The notes under the pieces are model-generated. The model searched no databases and had not been told where the DNA came from. It saw nothing but the letters and a program-made list of their open reading frames with translations. Below, piece after piece: positions 41,519 through 51,409 of a stretch of DNA of 64,000 bases (the stretch's first letter is position 1; each line of letters begins with the position of its first letter). The position numbers and the translations under genes are program-made. The stretch spans positions 1-64,000 of the forward strand of contig JADJYF010000010.1 in assembly GCA_016719885.1 (NCBI GenBank). Direction: 5' to 3'. The stretch is from Pseudomonadota bacterium (lineage in GTDB: Bacteria; Pseudomonadota; Gammaproteobacteria; Ga0077536).

Positions 41519-42301
41519 ATGCGCGCCCTCCTCACCGCCCGCCCCCGACGACACGGCTGCCTGCTGGTGCTGTTGCTGGCCCTGGTATCGCTGCGGGCCG
41601 CGCCGCTGCGCGCCGAGGAGATCACCGTGTCGGCCGCCGCCAGCCTGAGTAATGCGTTCCGCGAGATGGCGTCGGCCTTCCAGGCCGAGCACGCCGAGGT
41701 CGAGGTGCTGCTCAACTTCGCGCCGTCCGACGCCCTCTTGCAGCAGCTCGGCGCCGGCGCGCCCATCGACGTGCTGGCCACCGCCGACGGCGAGACCATG
41801 GACAAGGCCGTCGAGCGCAAGCTCGTCGCACCGGCCACGCGCCGCGATTTCGCCGCCAACACCTTGGTGATGGTGACGCCGGCCGACAGTGCGCTCGGGC
41901 TGACTGCGCTCGCCGATCTCACGCAGCCGGCGGTCAAACGCATCGCGCTCGGCAATCCGGCCGGGGTGCCGGCCGGCCGCTACGCCCAGGGCGCGCTCCA
42001 ACAGGCCGGCTTGTGGCCTTTGCCGACGGGCAAGGCGGTCTATGCGCAATCGGTACGGCAGGCGCTCGACTACGTGGCGCGCGGCGAAGTGGAGGCCGGC
42101 TTCGTCTACGCCACCGACGCGCGCATGCATGCCGACAAGGTCAAGGTCGCACTCGATGCCCCCACCGACCAAGCCATCATCTATCCGCTGGCTGTGACCC
42201 GCGACAGTCGGAACAAAGACAGCGCCGCCGCCTTCATCGCGTTCGTGATGTCAGCAAAAGGCCAGGCCGTGCTCGCGCGCTTCGGCTTCAAGGCGCCTTG
42301 A
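41519..42301 (+). CDS. modA: Molybdate ABC transporter, periplasmic binding protein
   Basis: This 260-residue protein has a signal peptide (RRHGCLLVLLLALVSLRAA, cut near LRAEE). The mature N-terminus ITVSAAASLSNAFREM is the ModA oxyanion-binding start (Ser residues of the AASL motif). VLATADGETMDKAVE and VKRIALGNPAGVPAGRYAQ are also family blocks. It delivers molybdate (or tungstate) to ModB. First gene of modABCE with a 4-bp gap to modB. Confidence 0.94.
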   Translation: MRALLTARPRRHGCLLVLLLALVSLRAAPLRAEEITVSAAASLSNAFREMASAFQAEHAEVEVLLNFAPSDALLQQLGAGAPIDVLATADGETMDKAVERKLVAPATRRDFAANTLVMVTPADSALGLTALADLTQPAVKRIALGNPAGVPAGRYAQGALQQAGLWPLPTGKAVYAQSVRQALDYVARGEVEAGFVYATDARMHADKVKVALDAPTDQAIIYPLAVTRDSRNKDSAAAFIAFVMSAKGQAVLARFGFKAP

Positions 42302-42305
42302 AACC

Positions 42306-42983
42306 GTGGACGCCGCCTGGCCCGCCCTGTTGTTGTCGCTGAAAGTCGCGAGTTGGGCGACTTTTATCAATGGCGTGCTGGGCGTGGCGGTCGGCTTCAT
42401 GCTGGCGCGCGTGCGCTTCGCCGGTCGCGAGCTGCTCGACACCGTGCTGACCCTGCCCTTGGTGCTGCCGCCGACGGTGCTCGGCTATTACCTCCTGGTC
42501 GTGATCGGCAAGCACGGCGTGGTCGGCGCATGGCTGCATCAGCACTTCGGCGTGTCACTGCTCTTCACCTGGCAGGGCGCGGTGCTGGCCTCGACGCTGG
42601 TGTCTTTCCCGCTGGTGCTGAAATCGGCGCGCGCCGCCTTCGAAGGCGTCGAGGCGCAGTTCGAAAACGCCGCACGCGTGTTGGGTTTGAACGAATGGGC
42701 GGTGTTCTTCCGCGTCACCCTGCCGCTCGCCTGGCGCGGCATCCTCGCCGGCCTGTTGCTGACCTTCGCGCGGGCGCTCGGTGAATTCGGTGCGACGCTG
42801 ATGGTAGCGGGCAGCATCCCCGGCCGCACCCAGACCTTGTCGGTGGCGGTCTACGAAGCGGTGCAGTCCGGCCAGGATGCGACCGCCAACCTGCTGGTTG
42901 CCATCACTTCCATTGCCTGCATGGCGGTGCTGCTGGCGGTGAGTCGGCTCGCGCCCGGGCGCATCGCGCCGCGCACGGTGTAA
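42306..42983 (+). CDS. modB: Molybdate ABC transporter, permease
   Basis: This 225-residue protein starts at GTG directly behind modA. It has five membrane spans and the EAA coupling loop ENAARVLGLNEWAVFFRVTL typical of ABC permeases, ending with the GALGEFGATLMVAG-type segment (ALGEFGATLMVAGSIPGRTQ) that identifies ModB. It forms the channel for molybdate. Confidence 0.94.
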   Translation: MDAAWPALLLSLKVASWATFINGVLGVAVGFMLARVRFAGRELLDTVLTLPLVLPPTVLGYYLLVVIGKHGVVGAWLHQHFGVSLLFTWQGAVLASTLVSFPLVLKSARAAFEGVEAQFENAARVLGLNEWAVFFRVTLPLAWRGILAGLLLTFARALGEFGATLMVAGSIPGRTQTLSVAVYEAVQSGQDATANLLVAITSIACMAVLLAVSRLAPGRIAPRTV

Positions 42984-42987
42984 GGCC

Positions 42988-43716
42988 ATGAGCTTCAGCG
43001 TCGACATCGAAAAGAGCGTGGGTGGCAAGGCGCGCCGCTTCACGCTCAAGGTCGCCTTCAGCACCCACGCGCAGCGCACCGTGATCTACGGGCCATCCGG
43101 CGCCGGCAAATCCATGCTGCTGCAGATCCTGGCGGGCCTCATCACGCCCGACTACGGCCGCGTGAGTTTCGCCGATGAACGCATCTTCGACAGCCGCGAA
43201 GGCGTCGACGTGCCGGCGCGCGCGCGGCGCTTCGGCTACCTGTTCCAGGACTATGCGCTGTTTCCGCAGTTGAGCGTGCGCCAGAACGTCGCTTTCGCGC
43301 TCAGCGAGGGCTGGCGCAATCCGCCGCCCCAGGCCCGCAACGCCGAGGTCTCCCGCTGGCTCACGACCTTCGAGCTCGATGCCGTCGCCCATCAGCGTCC
43401 CCATGAGCTGTCGGGCGGTCAGCGTCAACGCACCGCGCTCGCGCGCGCGCTGGTCAATCAACCGCGCGCGCTGTTGCTGGACGAACCTTTCGCGGCGCTC
43501 GATCCGGAGCTGCGCGCGCGCATGCGCCACGAGATGGATCAGCTGCTGAACGAAGTGGGCATCCCGATGGTGATGATCACCCACGATCCCGAGGATCTCG
43601 CCTGGTTCGGCGCGGCCAGCATTCACCTGCGCGATGGCGCGGTCAGTGACGCGCCGTCGCCGGCGCTGATACAACACGGGCCGCGCCTGGCGGTGGTGCG
43701 GGCGCCGGCCGAATGA
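42988..43716 (+). CDS. modC: Molybdate ABC transporter, ATPase (short form)
   Basis: This 242-residue ATPase has Walker A GPSGAGKSM, Q-loop LFQDYALFPQ, signature LSGGQRQR, Walker B LLLDEPFAAL and H-loop MITHD. Standard ModC is about 350 residues with a C-terminal TOBE domain that binds molybdate; this one stops just after the nucleotide domain. Regulatory molybdate binding may be left to ModE, which carries two TOBE domains. It overlaps modE by 4 bp (ATGA). Confidence 0.9.
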   Translation: MSFSVDIEKSVGGKARRFTLKVAFSTHAQRTVIYGPSGAGKSMLLQILAGLITPDYGRVSFADERIFDSREGVDVPARARRFGYLFQDYALFPQLSVRQNVAFALSEGWRNPPPQARNAEVSRWLTTFELDAVAHQRPHELSGGQRQRTALARALVNQPRALLLDEPFAALDPELRARMRHEMDQLLNEVGIPMVMITHDPEDLAWFGAASIHLRDGAVSDAPSPALIQHGPRLAVVRAPAE

Positions 43717-44528
43717 GCGGGCGCACGCCGCCGAGTCTCGAAGTGGCGGCCGATCTGTGGCTGTCACTCGGCGGACAGAACATTGCGAGTGCGCGACGCC
43801 TGGCGCTGCTCGCGGCGATAGCGCGCGAAGGCTCGATCACGCAGGCCGCCAAGGCCGCCGGCCTGTCCTACAAGGGCGCGTGGGATGCCATCGAACAGAT
43901 GAGCAATCTCGCCGGCGAGCCGCTGGTGACGCGCACCGTCGGCGGCAAAGGTGGCGGTCAGACGCTGCTGACCGCGCGCGGCCAGCGCCTGGTGGATAAT
44001 TTCGCCGACATCCAGCGTGAACACGCGCGCTTCCTCGAACGATTGAACGAGCGCGCGCGTGGCTTTCGCGAAGACTTTGCCCTGCTCGAGAACGCCGCCA
44101 TGAAAACCAGCGCACGCAACCAGTTCGCCGGCACCGTCGAAACCGTGCGCCACGGCGCGGTCAACGACGAAGTGATCGTGAAGATCATCGGCGAGCAACG
44201 CATCGTCGCCACCATCACCTGCGACAGTCGCGCCAGCCTAGGTCTGGAAGTCGGCACGCGCGCCATCGCGCTGGTCAAATCCTCGTCCATCATCATCATG
44301 CGGCCCGAGGGTGGGACGCGCCTCTCGGCGCGCAACCAGCTGGCCGGCGCCGTCAGCCGCCTGGTGCCGGGCGCGGTCAACAGCGAGGTGGTACTGGATC
44401 TCGTCGGCGGCGGCAGCATCGCCGCCATCGTCACCAACGAAGGCGTCGAGTCCCTGGAGCTCGCGATCGGGGTGCCGGCCATGGCGGTGTTCAAGGCTTC
44501 CAGCGTGATCCTCGGCGTGGCGGCCTGA
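43713..44528 (+). CDS. modE: ModE molybdate-responsive transcriptional regulator
   Basis: This 271-residue protein has a LysR-like N-terminal winged helix (GSITQAAKAAGLSYKGAWDA) and then two tandem TOBE/Mop domains (TSARNQFAGTVETVRHGAVN; LSARNQLAGAVSRLVPGAVN), as in E. coli ModE. With molybdate bound it represses the mod operon and may activate molybdoenzyme genes. It is unusual in being the last gene of the operon. The sequence degenerates into G runs about 12 bp after the stop. Confidence 0.93.
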   Translation: MSGRTPPSLEVAADLWLSLGGQNIASARRLALLAAIAREGSITQAAKAAGLSYKGAWDAIEQMSNLAGEPLVTRTVGGKGGGQTLLTARGQRLVDNFADIQREHARFLERLNERARGFREDFALLENAAMKTSARNQFAGTVETVRHGAVNDEVIVKIIGEQRIVATITCDSRASLGLEVGTRAIALVKSSSIIIMRPEGGTRLSARNQLAGAVSRLVPGAVNSEVVLDLVGGGSIAAIVTNEGVESLELAIGVPAMAVFKASSVILGVAA

Positions 44529-44539
44529 GCCGACGCGCC

Positions 44540-45637
44540 CGGGGGGGGGGTGCGGGCCCGCGGGTTTCCCCTGGGGCCAGGGGGCGGGGGGGGCGGGGGG
44601 CCCCCCCCGGGGGGGAAGGAGGGTAGGGGGGGGGGGGGCCCCCCGCGGGCCCGGGGGGGCGCGCCCCCGGGGGGGGGGGGGTCCGGGGGGAGGGGACCCC
44701 CCGGCCGGGGTCCCCCGGCGGGAAGGGGGGGGGCGGCGCCCCCGCTCCCGCCTTGGCCGGGGGCGGGGGGGGGGGCGCCGGGGGCCCGGGGCTTGGGGGG
44801 GGGGGCGGGGGGCCGGGCCCCCGGGAAAGCTAGGCTTGACGCCCCGCTTATTTTTTTTTTTTGAGGGATTCGGGGGAGGGGGGGGGGGGGGGTCGGTTCC
44901 CGGGGGGGGGGGGGTCCCCGGGGGGGGGGAAGGGAGGGGGAATAAGGCCGGGGGGTGGGGGGGGTTGGCCCCCCCGGCGGGGGGGGGGGGGAAAAGGGGA
45001 GGGGGCCCCGGGGGGGGGGCCCGGGGGCGCGGGGGGGGGGGCGGGGGGGGGGGGGGGGGGGCGGGCCGAGAGGGGGGGGGGCCAGGAGGGGGGGGGGGGG
45101 CGGGGGGGGGGAGGGGGGGGCGGGGCGGGGCCGCCCCCCCCCCGCCCCCTCCCCCGGGGGGGGCCCCGGGGGGGGGGGATAATTTAGGGGGGAGGAGGGG
45201 GGGGAAAAATTCCTCTTCAAGTTGAAGGAAGGGGGGAGAGGGGGTTTGGGGGGGGGGGGGGGGTTTCGCCAGTAAAAAGGGGGGAGGGGGGGGGACGAAA
45301 AGGGGGCCCCCCCCCGGGGGGGCGCCGGGGGGGGGCGGGGGGGGCGAAGGGGGCCCGAGCCCCTCCCCTGGGAGATGGGGGGGGGGGGAGGGGAGAGAGG
45401 TTGGGGGGGGGGGGGGGGCTGGGGGGGGGGGGGGTTTTCTGGGGGGGGGGGGGAGGCGCCGCCCTGGGGGGTTTGGGGGGGGGGGCCGGGCGGTTGGCCG
45501 GGGGGCCCCCCGGGGGGGCGGGCCCGGGAGGGCTCGGGACTAGGGGGGGGGGGGGGGGGGGCCGGGGGGGGGGCCGTGGGCGGGGGGGCCCGGGGGAAAA
45601 GAGAACAGGGGGGGGAGGGGGCGGCCGGGGGGAGCCC
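44540..45637. other. Low-quality G-run region, probably not real sequence
   Basis: About 1.1 kb of long G homopolymers with scattered C, A and T, one run of 13 T, and no genes or repeats of biological type. Clean sequence resumes at about 45638. Open frames in it are poly-Gly/Pro-Arg artefacts. The true modE-mmsA spacer is hidden or replaced. Nothing should be inferred from it. Confidence 0.85.
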
Positions 45638-45718
45638 CGATCCATCGCGCGTCCAAGCCAAGGACGCGGGTGATTTCAGTACACTTGCGCGACGCACACC
45701 GGCACGGACATCTTCACC

Positions 45719-47209
<1,491 letters not shown>

Positions 47210-47285
47210 CCCGCCGGTGCGGGCGGGCGGGCGCGCGGGCGGGCGCCCCAGGGCACGCCGCGGGGCGGGGCCCGGCGGGGGAGAA
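47210..47285. other. Very GC-rich spacer with repeated GGGC units
   Basis: Between mmsA and fdsD, a stretch of about 75 bp consists of GGGC/GGGCGC units. It could be a hairpin terminator, but because of the poly-G failure 2 kb away it may also be partly miscalled. Confidence 0.4.
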
Positions 47286-47401
47286 GGGCGACGGATCGCC
47301 TAATCGACGGCAAGACGACCTCGGGGTCACGGATGCTCCTGACGGACGCGGCAGAACAATTTTTATCCTGCCGGGTCGCATTCGGATCCCCGCGCTGCGC
47401 A

Positions 47402-47443
47402 GGCTGAAGCCCGCCTCGATCAAATCTGGCGAATGAATTCGCC
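47402..47443. repeat. Short REP-like hairpins
   Basis: GGC-TGAA-GCC (47402-47411) and GGCGAA-TGAA-TTCGCC (47428-47443) are shortened members of the window's hairpin family. They lie between the convergent mmsA and fdsD genes. Confidence 0.6.
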
Positions 47444-47481
47444 TCAGGCTGCATCCCGCCAGCAACGCGGCCTCTTGTGGG

Positions 47482-47715
47482 TCAGCGCCGCGACACCCCA
47501 CGGTGCAGCGTATCCGTCAATTTCGCCACCGCCGCCTTCGCTTCCGGCACCAATCCCACTCCGCCCTGCTCGGCGTGCGCGATGATCTGCGCACGCATGC
47601 GCGGGTCCCAGAAGCGCGTGAGATGGGCGGTGATGACGTCCACCGCGTTGTCGGGATCGGCCACCTGGTTGGCGGCGATGTCGTTGAGCATTTCAACCAG
47701 GCGTTCGATGTGCAT
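47482..47715 (-). CDS. fdsD: Formate dehydrogenase delta subunit
   Basis: This 77-residue protein matches the FdsD family by size and by ERLVEMLNDIAANQ and HLTRFWDPRMRAQIIAH. FdsD is needed for assembly or stability of the soluble NAD-dependent formate dehydrogenase. It is the last gene of the operon, 3 bp after fdhD. Confidence 0.9.
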   Translation of the reverse strand: MHIERLVEMLNDIAANQVADPDNAVDVITAHLTRFWDPRMRAQIIAHAEQGGVGLVPEAKAAVAKLTDTLHRGVSRR

Positions 47716-47718
47716 GGA

Positions 47719-48564
47719 TTATTCGCTTTGGCCGTCGACGATGCGCGCGGCATGGGAGTAGATGACGAGGTCGGGTCCGCGCACGAAGGCGGCGAGCGTG
47801 AGTTGCGTGTCTTCGGCCAGGCGCACGGCGCGCGCGGTCGGCGCCGACACGGCGGCCAGCACATCGATGCCGGCGACGGCAGCCTTCATGACGATTTCAT
47901 AGCTGGCGCGACAGGTGACGAGCGCGAAGCCCGGCCCGAATCCACCCTTGATGCGCGCGCCTATGAGCTTGTCGAGGGCATTATGGCGGCCGATGTCCTC
48001 GCGCACCGCCAGCACTTCGCCGTCGACGCTGACCCAGGCCGCGGCATGCACCGCACCGGTCACGCGATTCATGGGTTGGCGTGCGGCCAGGGCCAGGCTG
48101 GCGCGCGCGATCGCGGCCCGCGTCACGCGCGTGGCGCCGTGCACCGGCGGCGGCGTATGCAGCGCGTCTTCCACCATGCGCTTGCCGCACAGGCCACAGC
48201 CCGAACGGCCGGCGATGGCGCGCTGCGCCGCACCTGCGGCGTCGACGCGCGACGGGATGGTCAGGTCGAGCTCGATACCGTTATCGAGCGCGCGCTGCTC
48301 GACGAGCAGCAGCTCACGCGGCTGGGCTACCAAGCCCTCGGTCAAGGCAAAGCCCAGCGCGAAGTCGTCGAGATCGGCCGGTGACATCAGCATCACCGCG
48401 TGCGGCTCGCCATTGCACAACACCGCCACCGGCGTTTCCTCGGCGAGCTGGTCGACCACGGTCGCGGCCGCGCCATCACGCCAGCGCGTGACCGTCATGG
48501 GCGTGACGGGCGCGGGCGTGAGCGGCGCGCTCAAGGCGTCAGCGACTGAGGGTTGCGCGCTCAT
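47719..48564 (-). CDS. fdhD: FdhD sulfurtransferase for formate dehydrogenase maturation
   Basis: This 281-residue protein carries the catalytic CxxC-type loop in SGCGLCGK (about residue 128) and the conserved HNALDKLIG and TGAVHAAAWV segments. FdhD passes sulfur to the Mo-bisMGD cofactor of FdsA. It overlaps the end of fdsA by 26 bp, so it is translationally coupled to its client. Confidence 0.93.
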   Translation of the reverse strand: MSAQPSVADALSAPLTPAPVTPMTVTRWRDGAAATVVDQLAEETPVAVLCNGEPHAVMLMSPADLDDFALGFALTEGLVAQPRELLLVEQRALDNGIELDLTIPSRVDAAGAAQRAIAGRSGCGLCGKRMVEDALHTPPPVHGATRVTRAAIARASLALAARQPMNRVTGAVHAAAWVSVDGEVLAVREDIGRHNALDKLIGARIKGGFGPGFALVTCRASYEIVMKAAVAGIDVLAAVSAPTARAVRLAEDTQLTLAAFVRGPDLVIYSHAARIVDGQSE

Positions 48565-51388
48565 CGAGGAATTTCTTCTGCTCGTCGCTGAAGCGGCGAT
48601 AGCGTTCCTGCCAGGCGGAGGGATGGGTGACTTTCACCACCTGCACCGCCGTCACCTTGTATTCCGGGCAGTTGGTCGCCCAGTCGGAATGCTCGGTGGT
48701 GATGACATTGGCGCCCGATTCCGGGAAATGGAAAGTGGTGTAGACCACGCCCGGCTGCACCGCCTCGCTGACCCGCGCGCGCAGCACCGTTTCACCGGCG
48801 CGACTCTTGATGCCGACCCAATCGCCGTCCACCACGCCGCGCGTCTCGGCATCATGGGGATGGATCTCGAGACGGTCTTCCTGGTGCCACAAGGAATTGC
48901 TGGTGCGCCGCGTCTGCGCGCCGACGTTGTACTGCGAGAGGATGCGGCCGGTGGTGAGGATCAAGGGGTACTTGTCGTTGCTGCGCTCGTGGGTCGGCAC
49001 GTAGGGCGTCAACATGAAGCGGCCGAGCCCGCGCGTGAACGTCTGTTCGTGCATGGTCGGCGTGCCGGCCGGCGTCTCGTCGTTGCACGGCCACTGGATG
49101 CTGCCGAGTTCGTCGATGCGCGCGAAGCTGACGCCGGCGAAGCTCGGTGTCAGGCGTGCGATCTCGTCCATGATTTCCGACGGGTGCCGGTAGTGCATCT
49201 CGTAACCGAGCGCCGCCGACAAGGCCAGCGTCGCTTCCCAGTCGGCCTTGCCTCCCAGCGGCGGCATGACCTTGCGCACGCGCGAGATGCGACGCTCGGC
49301 ATTGGTGAAGGTGCCGTCCTTCTCGAGGAAGGACGATCCGGGCAGGAACACGTGGGCGAACTTCGCCGTTTCATTCAGGAACAAGTCCTGCACGATGATG
49401 CATTCCATCGCTTCCAGCGCCGCCGTCACGTGCTGGGTGTCGGGATCGGACTGCGCGATGTCCTCGCCCTGCACGTACAGCGCGCGGAAACTGCCATCCA
49501 GCGCCGCTTCGAACATGTTGGGAATGCGCAGGCCCGGCTCGGCATCGAGGTGCACGCCCCACGCCGCTTCGAACAGGATGCGCGTGGCGCTGTCGGCAAC
49601 ATGCCGGTAGCCCGGGAACTCGTGGGGGAACGAACCCATGTCGCACGAGCCCTGCACGTTGTTCTGACCGCGCAGCGGATTGACGCCCACGCCCTCGCGA
49701 CCGAGGTTGCCGGTGGCGAGCGCGAGGTTGGCGATGCCCATCACGGTGGTCGAGCCCTGGCTGTGTTCGGTCACGCCGAGGCCGTAATAGATGGCGGCGT
49801 TGCCGCCCGTCGCATACAGGCGCGCGACCGCGCGCAATTCGGCCGCCGCTACGCCGGTGATGGATTCGGTCTGCTCCGGCGCATGTTCTTCGCCGCCGAT
49901 GAAGCGCTTCCATTTCTCGAAGGCCGGCCCTTCGCAGCGCCTGGCGACGAAATCTTCATCCACCAGGTTTTCGGTCACGATCACGTGCGCGATGGCGTTG
50001 ACCAGCGCGACATTGGTGCCGGGTTTCAGTTTCAAATGATGGGCCGCCGCCACGTGCGGCATGCGCACCAGGTCGATACTGCGCGGGTCGACGACGATGA
50101 GCTTGGCGCCTTCGCGCAGGCGCTGAATCATGCGCGAAGCGAACACCGGGTGGCCGTCGGTGGGATTGGCGCCGATCACCATGATGACGTCGGCATGCTC
50201 GACCGAATCGAAAGCCTGGGTACCGGCCGATTCACCCAGGGTCTGCTTCAGACCATAGCCGGTCGGCGAATGGCACACGCGCGCGCAGGTATCGACGTTG
50301 TTGTTGCCGAAGGCCGCGCGCACCAGTTTCTGCACGAGATAGGTTTCTTCGTTGGTGCAGCGTGAAGAGGTGATGCCGCCGACCGCGTCCTTGCCGTACT
50401 TGGCCTGGATGCGCTTGATCTCGCTGGCGGCGTGGGAGATGGCTTCTTCCCACGACACTTCCCGCCATGGCTCGTGTATGGAAGCGCGGATCATCGGCGA
50501 GGTGATGCGATCGGGATGAGTGGCGTAGCCGAAAGCAAAACGGCCCTTGACACAGGAATGGCCGCGGTTGGCCTGACCGTCCTGGCTGGGCACCATGCGA
50601 ATGACTTCCGCGCCCTTCATCTCGGCGCGGAACGAACAGCCGACACCGCAATAGGCGCAGGTCGTGACCACGCTGTGCTCGGGCTGGCCACGCGCGATGA
50701 TGGATTTCTCGCTGAGGGTGGCGGTCGGACAGGCCTGCACACAGGCGCCGCAGGACACGCAGTCCGAGGCCAGGAAGCTCTGCTCGACGCCGGCACTGAC
50801 ATGGGAATCGAAGCCGCGCCCGGCGATGGTCAGCGCGAACGTGCCCTGCACGTCGGCGCAGGCGCGCACGCAGCGCGAGCACACGATGCATTTGCTGGCA
50901 TCGAAAGTGAAATAGGGATTGCTCTCGTCCTTGGGCAGACTGCAATGGTTCTCGCCGGCGTAGCCATAACGCACTTCGCGCAGGCCCACCGCGCCCGCCA
51001 TGTCCTGCAGTTCGCAATGGCCATTGGCCGGGCAGGTCAGGCAATCGAGCGGATGGTCGGAGATGTAGAGCTCCATGACGTTGCGCCGGAGGGTGCCCAG
51101 GCGATCGTTCTGGGTGGTGACCTTCATGCCCGCCGCGGCCGGCGTGGTGCACGAGGCCGGCGTGCCGCGCCGGCCTTCGATCTCGACCAGGCACAGCCGG
51201 CACGAGCCGAAGGCCTCCAGGCTGTCGGTCGCGCACAGCTTGGGCACGCCGATGCCGGCGATGGCCGCCGCGCGCATCAGCGACGTGCCTTTCGGCACCG
51301 TCACGCTGTGGCCGTCGATGGTGAGGGTGACCAGTTCGGCGGATGCCACCGCCGGGGTACCGAGATCGTGTTCGTCTATGCATCGCAT
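48539..51388 (-). CDS. fdsA: NAD-dependent formate dehydrogenase, catalytic alpha subunit
   Basis: This 949-residue protein has a [2Fe-2S] domain (CRLCLVEIEG...), the His/Cys cluster HPLDCLTCPANGHCE, two [4Fe-4S] ferredoxin motifs (CIVCSRCVRAC; CVSCGACVQACP), a further cluster (CAYCGVGC) and the Mo-bisMGD core. The Mo-ligating Cys lies in ARVCHSPTGYG, with the expected His next to it. It oxidises formate to CO2 and sends electrons through FdsB/FdsG to NAD+. Its gene is 21 bp after fdsB. Length and cofactor set match the O2-tolerant Fds enzymes of Cupriavidus and Rhodobacter. Confidence 0.95.
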   Translation of the reverse strand: MRCIDEHDLGTPAVASAELVTLTIDGHSVTVPKGTSLMRAAAIAGIGVPKLCATDSLEAFGSCRLCLVEIEGRRGTPASCTTPAAAGMKVTTQNDRLGTLRRNVMELYISDHPLDCLTCPANGHCELQDMAGAVGLREVRYGYAGENHCSLPKDESNPYFTFDASKCIVCSRCVRACADVQGTFALTIAGRGFDSHVSAGVEQSFLASDCVSCGACVQACPTATLSEKSIIARGQPEHSVVTTCAYCGVGCSFRAEMKGAEVIRMVPSQDGQANRGHSCVKGRFAFGYATHPDRITSPMIRASIHEPWREVSWEEAISHAASEIKRIQAKYGKDAVGGITSSRCTNEETYLVQKLVRAAFGNNNVDTCARVCHSPTGYGLKQTLGESAGTQAFDSVEHADVIMVIGANPTDGHPVFASRMIQRLREGAKLIVVDPRSIDLVRMPHVAAAHHLKLKPGTNVALVNAIAHVIVTENLVDEDFVARRCEGPAFEKWKRFIGGEEHAPEQTESITGVAAAELRAVARLYATGGNAAIYYGLGVTEHSQGSTTVMGIANLALATGNLGREGVGVNPLRGQNNVQGSCDMGSFPHEFPGYRHVADSATRILFEAAWGVHLDAEPGLRIPNMFEAALDGSFRALYVQGEDIAQSDPDTQHVTAALEAMECIIVQDLFLNETAKFAHVFLPGSSFLEKDGTFTNAERRISRVRKVMPPLGGKADWEATLALSAALGYEMHYRHPSEIMDEIARLTPSFAGVSFARIDELGSIQWPCNDETPAGTPTMHEQTFTRGLGRFMLTPYVPTHERSNDKYPLILTTGRILSQYNVGAQTRRTSNSLWHQEDRLEIHPHDAETRGVVDGDWVGIKSRAGETVLRARVSEAVQPGVVYTTFHFPESGANVITTEHSDWATNCPEYKVTAVQVVKVTHPSAWQERYRRFSDEQKKFLDERATLSR

Positions 51389-51409
51389 GGTGCTTGCTCC
51401 GTCTTCGCG

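Noticed and set aside
40076..42172. 698-codon minus-strand ORF opposite the antiporter and modA
   Set aside because: Histidine/glutamine/glutamate-rich shadow; the plus-strand genes have clear family signatures.
44540..45637. G-quadruplex or repeat-array element
   Set aside because: Irregular G runs with no period, sharp edges and no coding neighbours of that type fit a sequencing fault better than a biological element.
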